Part shown: positions 17,180 to 25,866 of the stretch, one piece after another
Numbering within the stretch: position 1 is the first letter of the stretch
Layout of the letters: the number at the start of each line of letters is the position of its first letter
Assembly: GCA_014381555.1 (NCBI GenBank)
Contig: JACNLO010000056.1
Location: 1 to 64,000 of the forward strand
Length of the DNA stretch: 64,000 bases
From: Planctomycetota bacterium
GTDB lineage: Bacteria > Planctomycetota > Phycisphaerae > Phycisphaerales > SM1A02
Direction: 5' to 3'
Notes under the pieces: model-generated
What the model was told of the DNA's origin: nothing
The model's input: the letters and a program-made list of their open reading frames with translations, nothing else
Database searches by the model: none
Made by a program: the position numbers and the translations under genes

Positions 17180-18205
17180 ATGCTGGACGTGGCTTCCTTA
17201 TTCACATTCTTATTGATTCTTATTCTCAATTTGTCGCCACCTAGCACCAATTCGGAGACAAAAATGCACCTTTATTCTCGAGCTGGATTTGACATTTCAC
17301 CTATTTCTGAAGAAGCGAAAGAAACCCTACTTCAAAAACTGGACGAGGAAACTATTCGTATCACTCAAAAGGCAGGCACAGAGCGGCCATTTTGTGGAAC
17401 TCTACTGGACAACAAAAAAGATGGATTCTATGCTTGCGTTGTTTGCGGGCTTCCACTCTTTTCAAGCGAAAGTAAGTTCACCTCAGGTACGGGCTGGCCA
17501 AGTTTCTTCTCCCCTTTCGCCCCCGAGCATGTGTCTACTAAGGAAGACAATCAATTTGATATGGAGCGTGTTGAGATTCTTTGCGCTCGGTGCGAATCGC
17601 ATCTTGGTCATGTATTTGAAGACGGACCAAAGCCAAGTGGCAAACGTTTTTGTTTGAACTCTGCATCATTGCGTTTTTATGAAAAAGGCGAGGAGATTCC
17701 AATGCAATCAAAACCAATAGAAACAGAAATTGCTTATTTTGCGGGTGGTTGTTTTTGGGGCGTGGAACATTGGTTCCAAAAAGGCGAAGGTGTGATAAAC
17801 GTTGAGAGCGGATATATGCAAGGCGAGACTGATAATCCTACATATAAGGATGTGTGTTCAGGGAAAACTGGTCATGCTGAGACAGCAAAAGTTACGTTTG
17901 ATCCAAAAGTTATTTCTTACAAAACATTACTCGAAGCATTTTTCAAGATGCACAATCCAACAGAAGTCGATAAACAAGGACCTGATGTTGGCACTCAATA
18001 CCGTTCTGGTGTTTGGACTACGTCTGATGAACAACATAAACTTGCGATCAACTTCATCAAGGAATTAACTGAACAAAAAACATTCAATGCGCCAATCTCG
18101 ACCCAAGTAGAACCCGCTAAAAAGTTTTACCTTGCCGAAGAGGGTCACCAAGATTACATCGAAAATACAGGTCGGGCTTGTCATGTAACTAACCCGTGGG
18201 AATAA
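17180..18205 (+). CDS. msrBA: Exported methionine sulfoxide reductase, MsrB-MsrA fusion
   Basis: About 341 residues from ATG 17180 (AAAGG upstream; a TTG at 17165 is possible). A hydrophobic N-terminus (residues 6-19) suggests export or membrane anchoring. The MsrB domain comes first, with zinc ligands CVVC (86-89) and CARC (135-138) and catalytic Cys in RFCLNSASLRF (C158). The MsrA domain follows, with GGCFWG (catalytic C191). Together they repair both epimers of oxidised methionine, here probably in envelope proteins. It is divergent from the nar operon, where nitrosative or oxidative by-products might be relevant (inference). Its stop codon directly abuts the palindrome array. Confidence 0.92.
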   Translation: MLDVASLFTFLLILILNLSPPSTNSETKMHLYSRAGFDISPISEEAKETLLQKLDEETIRITQKAGTERPFCGTLLDNKKDGFYACVVCGLPLFSSESKFTSGTGWPSFFSPFAPEHVSTKEDNQFDMERVEILCARCESHLGHVFEDGPKPSGKRFCLNSASLRFYEKGEEIPMQSKPIETEIAYFAGGCFWGVEHWFQKGEGVINVESGYMQGETDNPTYKDVCSGKTGHAETAKVTFDPKVISYKTLLEAFFKMHNPTEVDKQGPDVGTQYRSGVWTTSDEQHKLAINFIKELTEQKTFNAPISTQVEPAKKFYLAEEGHQDYIENTGRACHVTNPWE

Positions 18206-18434
18206 GGGGACTGTCCCCATTATGTTCACGTGGAAAACCTCTGGAACACGGGGACTGTCCCCATTATATTCACGTGGAAAACCTCTGGAACACGGGGACT
18301 GTCCCCACATTCTAAGCACGGGGACTGTCCCCACTAAAACCTCGTTTGGGCTTCAATAACGCCGAAAACAACCATTTTTTTGGGGGACTGTCCCCTGGGG
18401 ACTGTCCCCATTATTCCCCCTGGGGACTGTCCCC
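18206..18434. repeat. Seven-copy array of palindrome GGGGACTGTCCCC
   Basis: Seven copies of the 13-mer GGGGACTGTCCCC start at 18206, 18250, 18294, 18320, 18383, 18397 and 18422. The first two belong to a 44-bp tandem unit (18206-18249, 18250-18293) differing at one base. The array begins at the base after the msrBA stop and ends one base before the mgtC stop, filling the convergent intergenic space. Copies 5 and 6 are one base apart. It resembles REP-type elements mobilised by RAYT transposases; no such gene is in this window. Confidence 0.93.
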
Positions 18435-18435
18435 A

Positions 18436-18906
18436 TTATTCGCATTGTTCTTCGGTTTCATCTGTGATTTGGCGGCGAAGAAGGACAAGTACAACATAAG
18501 CTAAGAATGTTGAAGACAATGCAATGGTATATTGTCCAAGCCCAACAGAGACGCCAATTGCAGCAGTCATCCAAATCCCTGAAGCGGTTGTCATTCCCTG
18601 TATTCTTCCCCTTGATTGAATAATTGCCCCTGCGCCTAAAAAGCCAATGCCACCTACGATTCCAGCAATGACTCGGCTTGTATCAAGACGCACCATAGTC
18701 TCTAAGCCAGCAGACTGTTCGGCAAATGCAAGTTGATGCATGGCAGAAACTCCAACAAGAGTAAAAGTTGCGGCTCCTAAACTTACAAGAGACATTGTCC
18801 TAAGACCAGCTGGCTTACTTCGCAATCTTCGATCTAATCCAATAAACGCTCCGAGAACCAAAGCAAGCACAAGCCGAACAATCATTTCCCATTCTGGTAA
18901 CTGCAT
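18436..18906 (-). CDS. MgtC/SapB family membrane protein
   Basis: A 156-residue membrane protein with about five hydrophobic helices. MgtC-family blocks are clear: GAFIGLDRRLRSKPAGLRTMSLV near the N-terminus, GIGFLGAGAIIQ, and GMTTASGIWMTAAIGVSVGLG. MgtC proteins modulate F-ATPase activity and magnesium-limited survival in some bacteria; the function here is unproven. I favour ATG 18906, which overlaps the upstream stop as TGATG; ATG 18912 would add two residues. It is the last gene of a three-gene leftward operon. Confidence 0.88.
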   Translation of the reverse strand: MQLPEWEMIVRLVLALVLGAFIGLDRRLRSKPAGLRTMSLVSLGAATFTLVGVSAMHQLAFAEQSAGLETMVRLDTSRVIAGIVGGIGFLGAGAIIQSRGRIQGMTTASGIWMTAAIGVSVGLGQYTIALSSTFLAYVVLVLLRRQITDETEEQCE

Positions 18907-19730
18907 CAGCATATTGTATCCCGTTGTTTCATTAAAAAGGTTCGTTCCTCTAGAAACTCATTTTCTCTATCTGCAAGGTGCTTTTTAATTTGTTCTAGTT
19001 GCTGTTCGGCTTCCCTTCGAGCTTGCCTTGAATCACCACCATGACGTGGATCTTCTTCGATTTGTTCTAAGTCCATAGCCATCACTAACGCAACAAAATC
19101 TGCATCAATAGTTGGTTCCCCTGCTGCAGCTGCCACATTATCCAATGCCACCAATTCTTCTTTGATGCGGCGTGTTACTTCTTGAACATCTTCTTGTGGA
19201 CCAAACATTAGTAAGGATTCACGTGTTGCAATTCTTCGCTCTTCAATCGACTCTTCAAGAATATCTATTTTTTTGTGAAAATCTTCAGATTCTTTCGTCA
19301 ATGGATCAGGTGGATGTGGAGGGATAAATTCATCAAGTTTCACTTTTGAACCACGCTTCACAATCTTACAGAACCAACCAGAAATTTTATATGCTTCTCG
19401 CAATCTTCTCATTGCAGTTGGCACAGGAGTTGGACTTCCGTGAACTGCTGCGTTTCCATCACGCCGAATTGCATGCATAGAATCCGCTTGTCTGCGAGGA
19501 ACAATACCACCTCGTTCAAGTGACCCAAGCATCGCTCCAAGGTCTTTTGAAATATCGCCCTGCATTTGCAAAGATGTTAATTTCTTCGCCATAGTCTCGA
19601 CCATCAATCGAAGTTTAAACATGCAAGAGTCTGGATCTGTATGAACATATTCTTCAGCTTGCTTAGCAAGTTGTGCAACACGTTTATCAAACCGTTCGAG
19701 AAAGTGAAAGTTTGTTTCTTGATCACTCAC
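18906..19730 (-). CDS. DUF4145-like protein with C-terminal coiled coil
   Basis: A 274-residue protein. The likely start is GTG 19730, overlapping the upstream TGA as GTGA. The N-terminal half (HTDPDSCMFKLRLMVETMAKKL, then HAIRRDGNAAVHG) resembles the DUF4145 domain, also found at the N-terminus of some type I restriction HsdR subunits. The C-terminal ~80 residues (ARREAEQQLEQIKKHLADREN) are a charged coiled coil. No nuclease or methylase is adjacent, so a restriction role is not supported. Confidence 0.6.
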   Translation of the reverse strand: MSDQETNFHFLERFDKRVAQLAKQAEEYVHTDPDSCMFKLRLMVETMAKKLTSLQMQGDISKDLGAMLGSLERGGIVPRRQADSMHAIRRDGNAAVHGSPTPVPTAMRRLREAYKISGWFCKIVKRGSKVKLDEFIPPHPPDPLTKESEDFHKKIDILEESIEERRIATRESLLMFGPQEDVQEVTRRIKEELVALDNVAAAAGEPTIDADFVALVMAMDLEQIEEDPRHGGDSRQARREAEQQLEQIKKHLADRENEFLEERTFLMKQRDTIC

Positions 19731-20146
19731 GATTCTGCACCATGTGGACGGAGCATCGAAGCAATCACACGAGCATTCACACAGCACCTTTGAAACTCAT
19801 CAGGGGAAACTTCGATTGCCGAAGCTAGCATAGATGCCCAGCGGACTTCAAGCGGTTTCATAGAGCGATCTGAATATGAAATCATCATCACGCCAGTGAG
19901 AATTTTTTCCGAGAGTTCCCTCGGGAGCTGCCTAAGGCCCGACAGGCAATCAATCAATGTCTTGTTCTTGATGTGCGCCGCATCTTTTGCCTTCAAACAA
20001 ATGTCTTCAGTAAAACCAAGAATTGCTTGAGCATACAAACCAGTTGCAGATTCTTGCAGCGAAGGAATTTCTTCCCCCGCAATTGCCATTGTCCTTGCAG
20101 ATAAAAACCATAACGTCGCAACTTGGATTGGATCTGCTTCACTCAT
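19727..20146 (-). CDS. Conserved-looking hypothetical protein, first gene of mgtC operon
   Basis: A 139-residue, mostly helical soluble protein I do not recognise. It has no signal peptide and no membrane segment; it contains three Cys (one in ICLKAK, a pair in FQRCCVNARV). Start ATG 20146 is preceded by GTAGGAA and, 7 bases upstream, by TACGAT on the coding strand. Overlapping start/stop with the next gene (GTGA) implies translational coupling, so the two proteins may act together. Confidence 0.6.
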   Translation of the reverse strand: MSEADPIQVATLWFLSARTMAIAGEEIPSLQESATGLYAQAILGFTEDICLKAKDAAHIKNKTLIDCLSGLRQLPRELSEKILTGVMMISYSDRSMKPLEVRWASMLASAIEVSPDEFQRCCVNARVIASMLRPHGAES

Positions 20147-20352
20147 TTCCTACATCGTATTTTAATTTTTAAAGAGCAGTATCCGAATACATTGTTTTCC
20201 AACGAAAAACTTTGCAATAAAGAAAAACCGCAGTCAAAACTGGAATCAAAAAAACTTGAGGTATAACCCCTCAACATCAAATCTACACAGATGGGTACGT
20301 TGCCCATTGAGTAACTCAAGCGAATGGATATCGCACAGAAAGGAACATCAGG

Positions 20353-21045
20353 ATGAATAGAACACAGTTAGTACTCACCTGCGCCATCTCATCAATTATG
20401 ACATCAACATGTATGGCGACAATGTTGTACACCCAGAGTTTTGAGAATGACGCATGGCTCGGAGAGGAATATTTTGACTACGGCAATGCTTCTGCAGACC
20501 ATTGGTTAAAAAACAATAATGGACAAGCAAGCGTTAATGGAGATGGCTTCAATGCATGGTACGAAAACACTGGAAGTGTTGGCTTGACGGATGGCGACTT
20601 TGTTGGTGTAACAAACAGCCTAAGAGATACAGGCGGGATGTTTCATGGTAGCAATGCGTACAAAATGTCAGACACAGATGGAATTATGCGATTGATCTTC
20701 GATGATTTTGGAAAAGAAGCCAATGTTTCTTTAGCAGTCTTTATTGCGAATACCGGATATGAAAATACCGATGCACTCTCAATTACATATGGAAATGATG
20801 TCTTGCTCTCACTTGGCGATGGCAGTGACGGCGGGTTTGCGTTAGAAAACGCTGCGGGCTCGTGGTTGTTCATCGAAGGTGTAAATGTTTCGGGTCAACT
20901 TTCGATTAACTTTAACTCTAATTCTAGCGCAGAGTCTATTTATATCGATTCGATTTCAATCAGTAGAGTAGTCCCATCACCCGGCGCTCTAGCTCTTATT
21001 GGCTTAGCAGGGCTAACAGCTCGACGGCGACGGGATATTCGCTAA
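20353..21045 (+). CDS. PEP-CTERM-like secreted protein, paralogue 1
   Basis: A 230-residue protein. The signal peptide covers ~residues 1-22. The body begins LYTQSFENDAWLGEEYFDYGNASADHW and is a beta-rich anchor-type domain. The C-terminus (PSPGALALIGLAGLTARRRR) is a PEP-CTERM-like sorting tail: Pro-Gly motif, hydrophobic helix, Arg cluster, of the variety common in planctomycetes. An exosortase-like enzyme elsewhere in the genome would process it. The next gene is a close paralogue, indicating tandem duplication. AGG sits 4-6 bases before the ATG. Confidence 0.85.
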   Translation: MNRTQLVLTCAISSIMTSTCMATMLYTQSFENDAWLGEEYFDYGNASADHWLKNNNGQASVNGDGFNAWYENTGSVGLTDGDFVGVTNSLRDTGGMFHGSNAYKMSDTDGIMRLIFDDFGKEANVSLAVFIANTGYENTDALSITYGNDVLLSLGDGSDGGFALENAAGSWLFIEGVNVSGQLSINFNSNSSAESIYIDSISISRVVPSPGALALIGLAGLTARRRRDIR

Positions 21046-21296
21046 TTTGACTCATTTAGGAGCATAATTGCTTTTTTCATGCAATAGAGCGTAATTCTTC
21101 TCTGAATAACGAGGATCTGCGTTTTTAGACCAACTATAAAAAACAGTATATTGTGTTATTTTTATGACATTTCACAGTAATTCCCTTGTAAATGCTTGAG
21201 TTTTTTTTTACATTATGTTTAGGAGAGAGGTGTTTGGAGACACTTCTAAGAAGAGAAACTAGCGTTTGGATAGCGCGTGAAGAAAAGAGAGAAAAA

Positions 21297-21962
21297 ATGA
21301 AGACATTAGTACTTTCAAGTTTGATAGTTGCATTCGCAGCAGGCACCGCCTCTGCGGACATGCTGTACACACAGAGTTTTGAAAATGCAGACTGGCTTGG
21401 CGGAAAATATTACGACACCGGAGATGCCGCAGTTGACCACTGGTTAACGAACAATGCTGGTGAAGCAGCAGTTAACGGAGATGGCTTTAACGCTTGGTAT
21501 GGCAACACTCGTAATGGTGTTGGTCTCGTTGATGGTGACTACGTTGGTGTTACCAACTATTCAGGAAATGTTGGGGCATTTTATGATGGTTCTCAGGGTT
21601 ACCAAATGTCCGACACAGATGGCATGATGTCGTTGTTCTTTGATGATTACGGAGCAGTTAACTTTTCTGTAGCGATCTATATCAATAGCACAGGTTATGA
21701 ATCTGACGACTCGCTATCTATCATGTACGGCGATACTGTAATCGCTTCCTACGGCGAACTTGAACTTGAAGGAAGTGCTGGCCAGTGGATGTTGATTGAA
21801 GGATCAGGCACAGGCCAACTATCGATTAACTTCGATTCAAACTCTGGGTCTGAAGCAGTATTTATCGATGCGGTAAACATCTGGACTGGTGATATTCCAG
21901 CTCCTGGTGCTCTGGCACTTCTTGGCTTAGCCGGAATCGCAAGCCGACGCCGTAGAAGTTAA
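21297..21962 (+). CDS. PEP-CTERM-like secreted protein, paralogue 2
   Basis: A 221-residue paralogue of the preceding protein, sharing LYTQSFEN, GDGFNAWY, QMSDTDGMM-type blocks and GQLSINF. I chose ATG 21297 (MKTLVLSSLIVAFAAGTASA) because it gives a clean signal peptide and is preceded by AAAGAGAG; the frame is open further upstream but would bury the signal. The C-terminus PAPGALALLGLAGIASRRRR is the sorting tail. A strong terminator follows. The 251-bp spacer suggests it has its own promoter. Confidence 0.87.
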   Translation: MKTLVLSSLIVAFAAGTASADMLYTQSFENADWLGGKYYDTGDAAVDHWLTNNAGEAAVNGDGFNAWYGNTRNGVGLVDGDYVGVTNYSGNVGAFYDGSQGYQMSDTDGMMSLFFDDYGAVNFSVAIYINSTGYESDDSLSIMYGDTVIASYGELELEGSAGQWMLIEGSGTGQLSINFDSNSGSEAVFIDAVNIWTGDIPAPGALALLGLAGIASRRRRS

Positions 21963-21987
21963 TCTACAGAAAGTTATCCAAATTGTT

Positions 21988-22017
21988 AAAAACCCCACTG
22001 CTTGCAGTGGGGTTTTT
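21988..22017. terminator. Bidirectional intrinsic terminator
   Basis: A perfect 13-bp stem (AAAAACCCCACTG at 21988-22000, CAGTGGGGTTTTT at 22005-22017) with a CTTG loop. It has a T-run on the plus strand and an A-run on its other side, so it can stop transcription from both the PEP-CTERM gene and the convergent beta-helix gene. Confidence 0.92.
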
Positions 22018-22048
22018 CTTCTCTCTTTATTTTAGCTCTGAGCCAGAA

Positions 22049-23419
22049 TTACGGGCAAGCGCCCCATGCAGAGATGAGATCGATGATATCAAGAACATCA
22101 ACAGATCCGTTGCCGTTTATGTCCTCCGGACAACCCACATAGCATTCCACATCTTCGCATTCGACTAAAGCGCCGTGAAATTCTCCACCAGCATCTAGAC
22201 ATGCACTTTCTGCAGCAGCCATTATGCAAGTGTCATTTAAACAACACCCACCAGCTTCCATACCAAGACATTCCACCATTTCACAAATAGTATCTTCTCC
22301 GGCGAATACACCGCCACCTTCAAGACACGAGGTGTAATCCATTTCCCAACATCCTGTTCCGCCACAACAAGCACCAATACCACTAGAACATCCTTGAATA
22401 TCTCCAATAATTGTTGGTTCTTCTTCAGAAAAATCTCCAATCTCATCACAAACCAAATTTGTACAGATTGTTGGATTATCAAGGGTAACTTCAGTGCCAA
22501 AAATATAAATTGCACCACTTCCACCAACACCATCGCAATCACTGTCGGCAATATTTGACTCTAATGTACATATGGTAAAAGTTACTGAATCTGAATTTTT
22601 AAGATATGCAGCACCACCCGAGCCAAGTGACTTGTTTCCTAAGAAAGTAGTATTTGAAATATCTGTGACACCAGCTTGGTAATGAAACCAACCGCCACCT
22701 TGATTAGCCTCGTTTAAAGATAATATTGAATCTTGCACAGTAACAATACTATTTTTGTTATAAACTGCTCCACCGTTTGAGTCAGCAGAATTGCCCTCAA
22801 AATTCACATCTGAAAGTGCCACTACATCAGGACTACTATCTTTTATGTAAAGTCCTCCAGCATGTAAAGTTGCGGAGTTGTGCTCAAATGAAGTCGAGGT
22901 AATTGTTCCAGAACTTGATCTCATATACACCCCAGCACCAGTTTTGGCAGTGTTTCCGCTAAAGACCACATTGTTAATGGACAAATCGCTCGCCTCGGCA
23001 AAAATTGCTCCACCATTTCTAGTTGCAGCGTTCCCAGACAAAATACAGTTCTGTATGGTAGGAGATGCGCCTAAAATATACATACCAGCACCATCCTCCG
23101 TGCTGCCATTTTGAATGGTGAAGCCATCTAGAGTTGAGACGTCTGATTCTAAGAAAGATACAACAGATGCTGAAGATCCATTCCCATCGATGAATGTGTT
23201 TGCAGCGCCTGTCTCACTCATAACAGTTATGTTTCCTCCGCTAAAAGTAATGGATTCGTTGTATGTGCCACCAGCAACTTGAACTACATCACCTTCAACC
23301 GCCGCGTCAATACCTTCTTGGATAGTGGCATATTCAGATGGCACGAGTAACGTGTCTGCACAAGCTAAAGTAGCCATCGCGAAATTTATAGTTAAAAGTA
23401 GTACTTTTGAATGCCTCAT
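22049..23419 (-). CDS. Secreted right-handed beta-helix protein with Cys-rich modules and dockerin-like end
   Basis: A 456-residue exported protein (signal ~1-21; AAGGAG before ATG 23419). Residues ~25-310 are a parallel beta-helix with polymorphic-outer-membrane-like repeats (IQNCILSGNAATRNGGAIFAE, FEGNSADSNGGAVYN). Then come two Cys-rich modules (GACCGGTGCWEMDYTSCLEGG... and GGCCLNDTCIMAAAESACLD...). The last ~25 residues (CPEDINGNGSVDVLDIIDLI) form one dockerin-like half. This architecture is typical of Phycisphaerae surface proteins; the ligand is unknown. It lies divergent from murA across 299 bp with no other gene seen. Confidence 0.85.
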   Translation of the reverse strand: MRHSKVLLLTINFAMATLACADTLLVPSEYATIQEGIDAAVEGDVVQVAGGTYNESITFSGGNITVMSETGAANTFIDGNGSSASVVSFLESDVSTLDGFTIQNGSTEDGAGMYILGASPTIQNCILSGNAATRNGGAIFAEASDLSINNVVFSGNTAKTGAGVYMRSSSGTITSTSFEHNSATLHAGGLYIKDSSPDVVALSDVNFEGNSADSNGGAVYNKNSIVTVQDSILSLNEANQGGGWFHYQAGVTDISNTTFLGNKSLGSGGAAYLKNSDSVTFTICTLESNIADSDCDGVGGSGAIYIFGTEVTLDNPTICTNLVCDEIGDFSEEEPTIIGDIQGCSSGIGACCGGTGCWEMDYTSCLEGGGVFAGEDTICEMVECLGMEAGGCCLNDTCIMAAAESACLDAGGEFHGALVECEDVECYVGCPEDINGNGSVDVLDIIDLISAWGACP

Positions 23420-23718
23420 AGCAAATCTCCTTGGTCTTTTATTTTAATAATCTACTGCCAATACTACACTTATAGTGGCATTTTGCAAGCAAATGAAGTC
23501 TAAATCACATTCTGCTACCCGCACAAACGGAATTTTGAACCTTAAATAGGTGCGATAACTGCATTTGGCAGTATGGGTAACTACAAACTCCGCACTCTTT
23601 TGTTACTATCACACGAATACAAAAAATAGGTTTTTGTACCCAATTCTGTCGATTTCTCTATTCGTACAAGAACCAAATAAGCCAAGGAAGGCATTAAGTA
23701 GGAAGGACCCAACAACAA

Positions 23719-25071
23719 ATGGACGCATTCTCAATCCAAGGCGGGCAGCGACTCACGGGGCACATATCTGTCGATGGGTCTAAAAATGCAGCACTCCCAC
23801 TTCTAGCTACTAGTCTACTTACGGATGAACCAATTCAATTTAATGACGTCCCTGAATTGTCTGACATTGAGAACATGATGCACCTTCTCAATGAACTTGG
23901 GTGCACTTCAAAGCGAAGTGGTGACCGTATCGAAACACAAACAACTGACATGTCACAATCACACGCTCGATATGACATCGTTAGAACAATGCGTGCAAGT
24001 GTTTGCGTACTTGGACCTTTACTTGCCAAACGTGGAAAGGTCCGCGTTTCAATGCCTGGTGGTTGCTCATTTGGTGACCGACCAATCAATTTGCATTTAC
24101 GCGGGCTTGAAGCACTTGGAGCAAAAATTCATCTTGAAGGTGGAGACATTGTTGCTCGATGCGATCGTTTACAAGGAGCGACTATTTTTCTTGGAGGACC
24201 ATTCGGGTCGACCGTTCTTGGAACTGCAAATGTGATGAGTGCAGCGACACTTGCTCAAGGTAAAACTATCATTGAATCAGCTGCATGTGAACCTGAAATT
24301 GCCGACATCGCAAAATTGCTCAACGCGATGGGAGCAAAAATTTCTGGAGCAGGAACACCAAGAATAACTATCGAAGGAGTCGACGAGTTAGGCGGTGCAA
24401 CACACACAGTTATGCCCGACCGTATAGTCGCTGGGACATGGGCAATCGCTACAGCAATGACAAATGGGGATGTTCTAATTGACCGCTTTCCACTTGATCA
24501 TCTTCTTGCGGTTACAGACATTCTTTCTTCTGTTGGGGTACATGTGCATCAAACCGACCTTTCTCAGGAAGCTACATCGTGCACAGTGCAAGTTCTCAGT
24601 GAGCGAAATTTAAAACCAGTGATGTTTACAACACAACCTTACCCGGGATTCCCCACCGATCTTCAAGCACAAATGATGGCGCTTCTCTGTTTGTCGAAAG
24701 GAAATAGTATCATCACAGAGAAAATTTACCCAGAACGATTTATGCATGTTCCTGAGTTAAGCAGAATGGGAGCAAGACTTGTAAAGCAAGGATCAACAGT
24801 TATGGTTCAAGGTGTTGATTGTCTTATCGGTGCCCCAGTTATGGCGAGTGACTTACGAGCCTCAGCAAGTCTTATCATTGCTGGGCTCGCAGCTGAAGGT
24901 GAAACTATTGTAAGTCGTGCTTATCATCTTGACCGCGGATATGCAAAGATGGAAGAAACACTATCAAGTCTTGGAGCAAATATTAAGCGAATTGACGATA
25001 CCCAGGTCGTTGAAGGTTTACCCGTCGTCAATACCCTTTCTACAAAGAAACTCGTACAGACCGACAGCTGA
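23719..25071 (+). CDS. murA: UDP-N-acetylglucosamine 1-carboxyvinyltransferase
   Basis: A 450-residue enzyme of the first committed step of peptidoglycan synthesis, transferring enolpyruvate from PEP to UDP-GlcNAc. Catalytic features are visible: K22-N23 in DGSKNAALPLL, R92 in RTMRAS, and the active-site Cys C116 in PGGCSFGDRP, the residue targeted by fosfomycin. AGGAAGGA precedes ATG 23719. Its last 54 bp overlap the 3' end of the convergent methyltransferase gene. With murD at 31 kb it supports a peptidoglycan wall. Confidence 0.96.
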   Translation: MDAFSIQGGQRLTGHISVDGSKNAALPLLATSLLTDEPIQFNDVPELSDIENMMHLLNELGCTSKRSGDRIETQTTDMSQSHARYDIVRTMRASVCVLGPLLAKRGKVRVSMPGGCSFGDRPINLHLRGLEALGAKIHLEGGDIVARCDRLQGATIFLGGPFGSTVLGTANVMSAATLAQGKTIIESAACEPEIADIAKLLNAMGAKISGAGTPRITIEGVDELGGATHTVMPDRIVAGTWAIATAMTNGDVLIDRFPLDHLLAVTDILSSVGVHVHQTDLSQEATSCTVQVLSERNLKPVMFTTQPYPGFPTDLQAQMMALLCLSKGNSIITEKIYPERFMHVPELSRMGARLVKQGSTVMVQGVDCLIGAPVMASDLRASASLIIAGLAAEGETIVSRAYHLDRGYAKMEETLSSLGANIKRIDDTQVVEGLPVVNTLSTKKLVQTDS

Positions 25072-25866
25072 TGCGACAGCGACATTCACTGAAGGTACAG
25101 TTTTAGTCATCGGGATTTCCACAACTTCATCGCACAATTCAAGTGTGCTTGGAGACAAACCATTTTTTTCTTCTCCCATCACAAGTCCCATTTTCGAAGA
25201 TGGAACAACTTCCCAAATTGGCTTTGAATTAACGCAAGTTTCACAACCTATAAGTTGAATGCCCAGTGTACTTTTTAGTTCCTTTAATTCTTCCACCCAG
25301 TCAATCGTAACCGCCCAAGGAATTGACAGTGCGTGGCCCATAGAAACTCGAATCGCTTTTCTATAAAGTGGATCACAACAAGTTGCATCTAACACCAAAG
25401 CATCCACTCCAAACGCAGCGGCGTTTCTAAAAAGTGATCCCATGTTATCAACATTCGTAATTCCCTCTGCAAACAAAAGTGATATTCGTTTCTTGCCTTG
25501 TAATGATTGAATTAATTTTTGAATGTGAAGTGACTCATTGGTGGGTCTATGTACTAAGGCTAGTGTTCCCCTATGAATATGAAAACCAGAAATATCCGAC
25601 ATCAAGGAAACATCAGCCACGAAAACTTGTAAAGAAGCGTCTTCTATAAATGGCGCTAAGCGTTCATATTTTTGTGGAGAAAGAAATAATGAATGTATCT
25701 GCCAATTGGAGTTTAGCAATCTGCGGACAACCATTTCTGATTCAACCATACAAAGGTGTTGTCTGCCACGTAAATCTGCATCTCTCACACTTCGATATTG
25801 ATCGACACGAGAATCATCAAGCGATGTCACAATTGAAATATTAGAGTGGGTTTTTTGAACGCCCAT
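25018..25866 (-). CDS. TrmH/SpoU-family RNA 2'-O-methyltransferase
   Basis: A 282-residue protein of the SPOUT class. The three family motifs are seen: NMGSLFRNAAAFG (motif 1), GLVMGEEKNGLS (motif 2) and IPMTKTVPSVNVAVASAVGLYE (motif 3, knot). An N-terminal ~100-residue substrate-binding-like region (L30e fold type) precedes the catalytic part. Target RNA (rRNA or tRNA) cannot be told. Its ATG shares a base with the MCE-gene stop (TAATG), so it is coupled to the lipid-transport genes; its 3' end overlaps murA in antisense. Confidence 0.88.
   Translation of the reverse strand: MGVQKTHSNISIVTSLDDSRVDQYRSVRDADLRGRQHLCMVESEMVVRRLLNSNWQIHSLFLSPQKYERLAPFIEDASLQVFVADVSLMSDISGFHIHRGTLALVHRPTNESLHIQKLIQSLQGKKRISLLFAEGITNVDNMGSLFRNAAAFGVDALVLDATCCDPLYRKAIRVSMGHALSIPWAVTIDWVEELKELKSTLGIQLIGCETCVNSKPIWEVVPSSKMGLVMGEEKNGLSPSTLELCDEVVEIPMTKTVPSVNVAVASAVGLYEFLCRKGIDDG

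Noticed and set aside
18065-18334. 89-codon minus-strand frame with repeated GTVP/GDSPR-like words
   Set aside because: The repeats come from translating the GGGGACTGTCCCC array; it overlaps msrBA in antisense.
18206-18434. CRISPR array
   Set aside because: Repeat units are 13-bp palindromes with irregular spacing (0-50 bp) and partly identical spacers, and no cas gene is nearby.
18906-19730. Type I restriction HsdR fragment
   Set aside because: Only the DUF4145-like segment is shared; there are no helicase or nuclease motifs and no hsdM/hsdS nearby.
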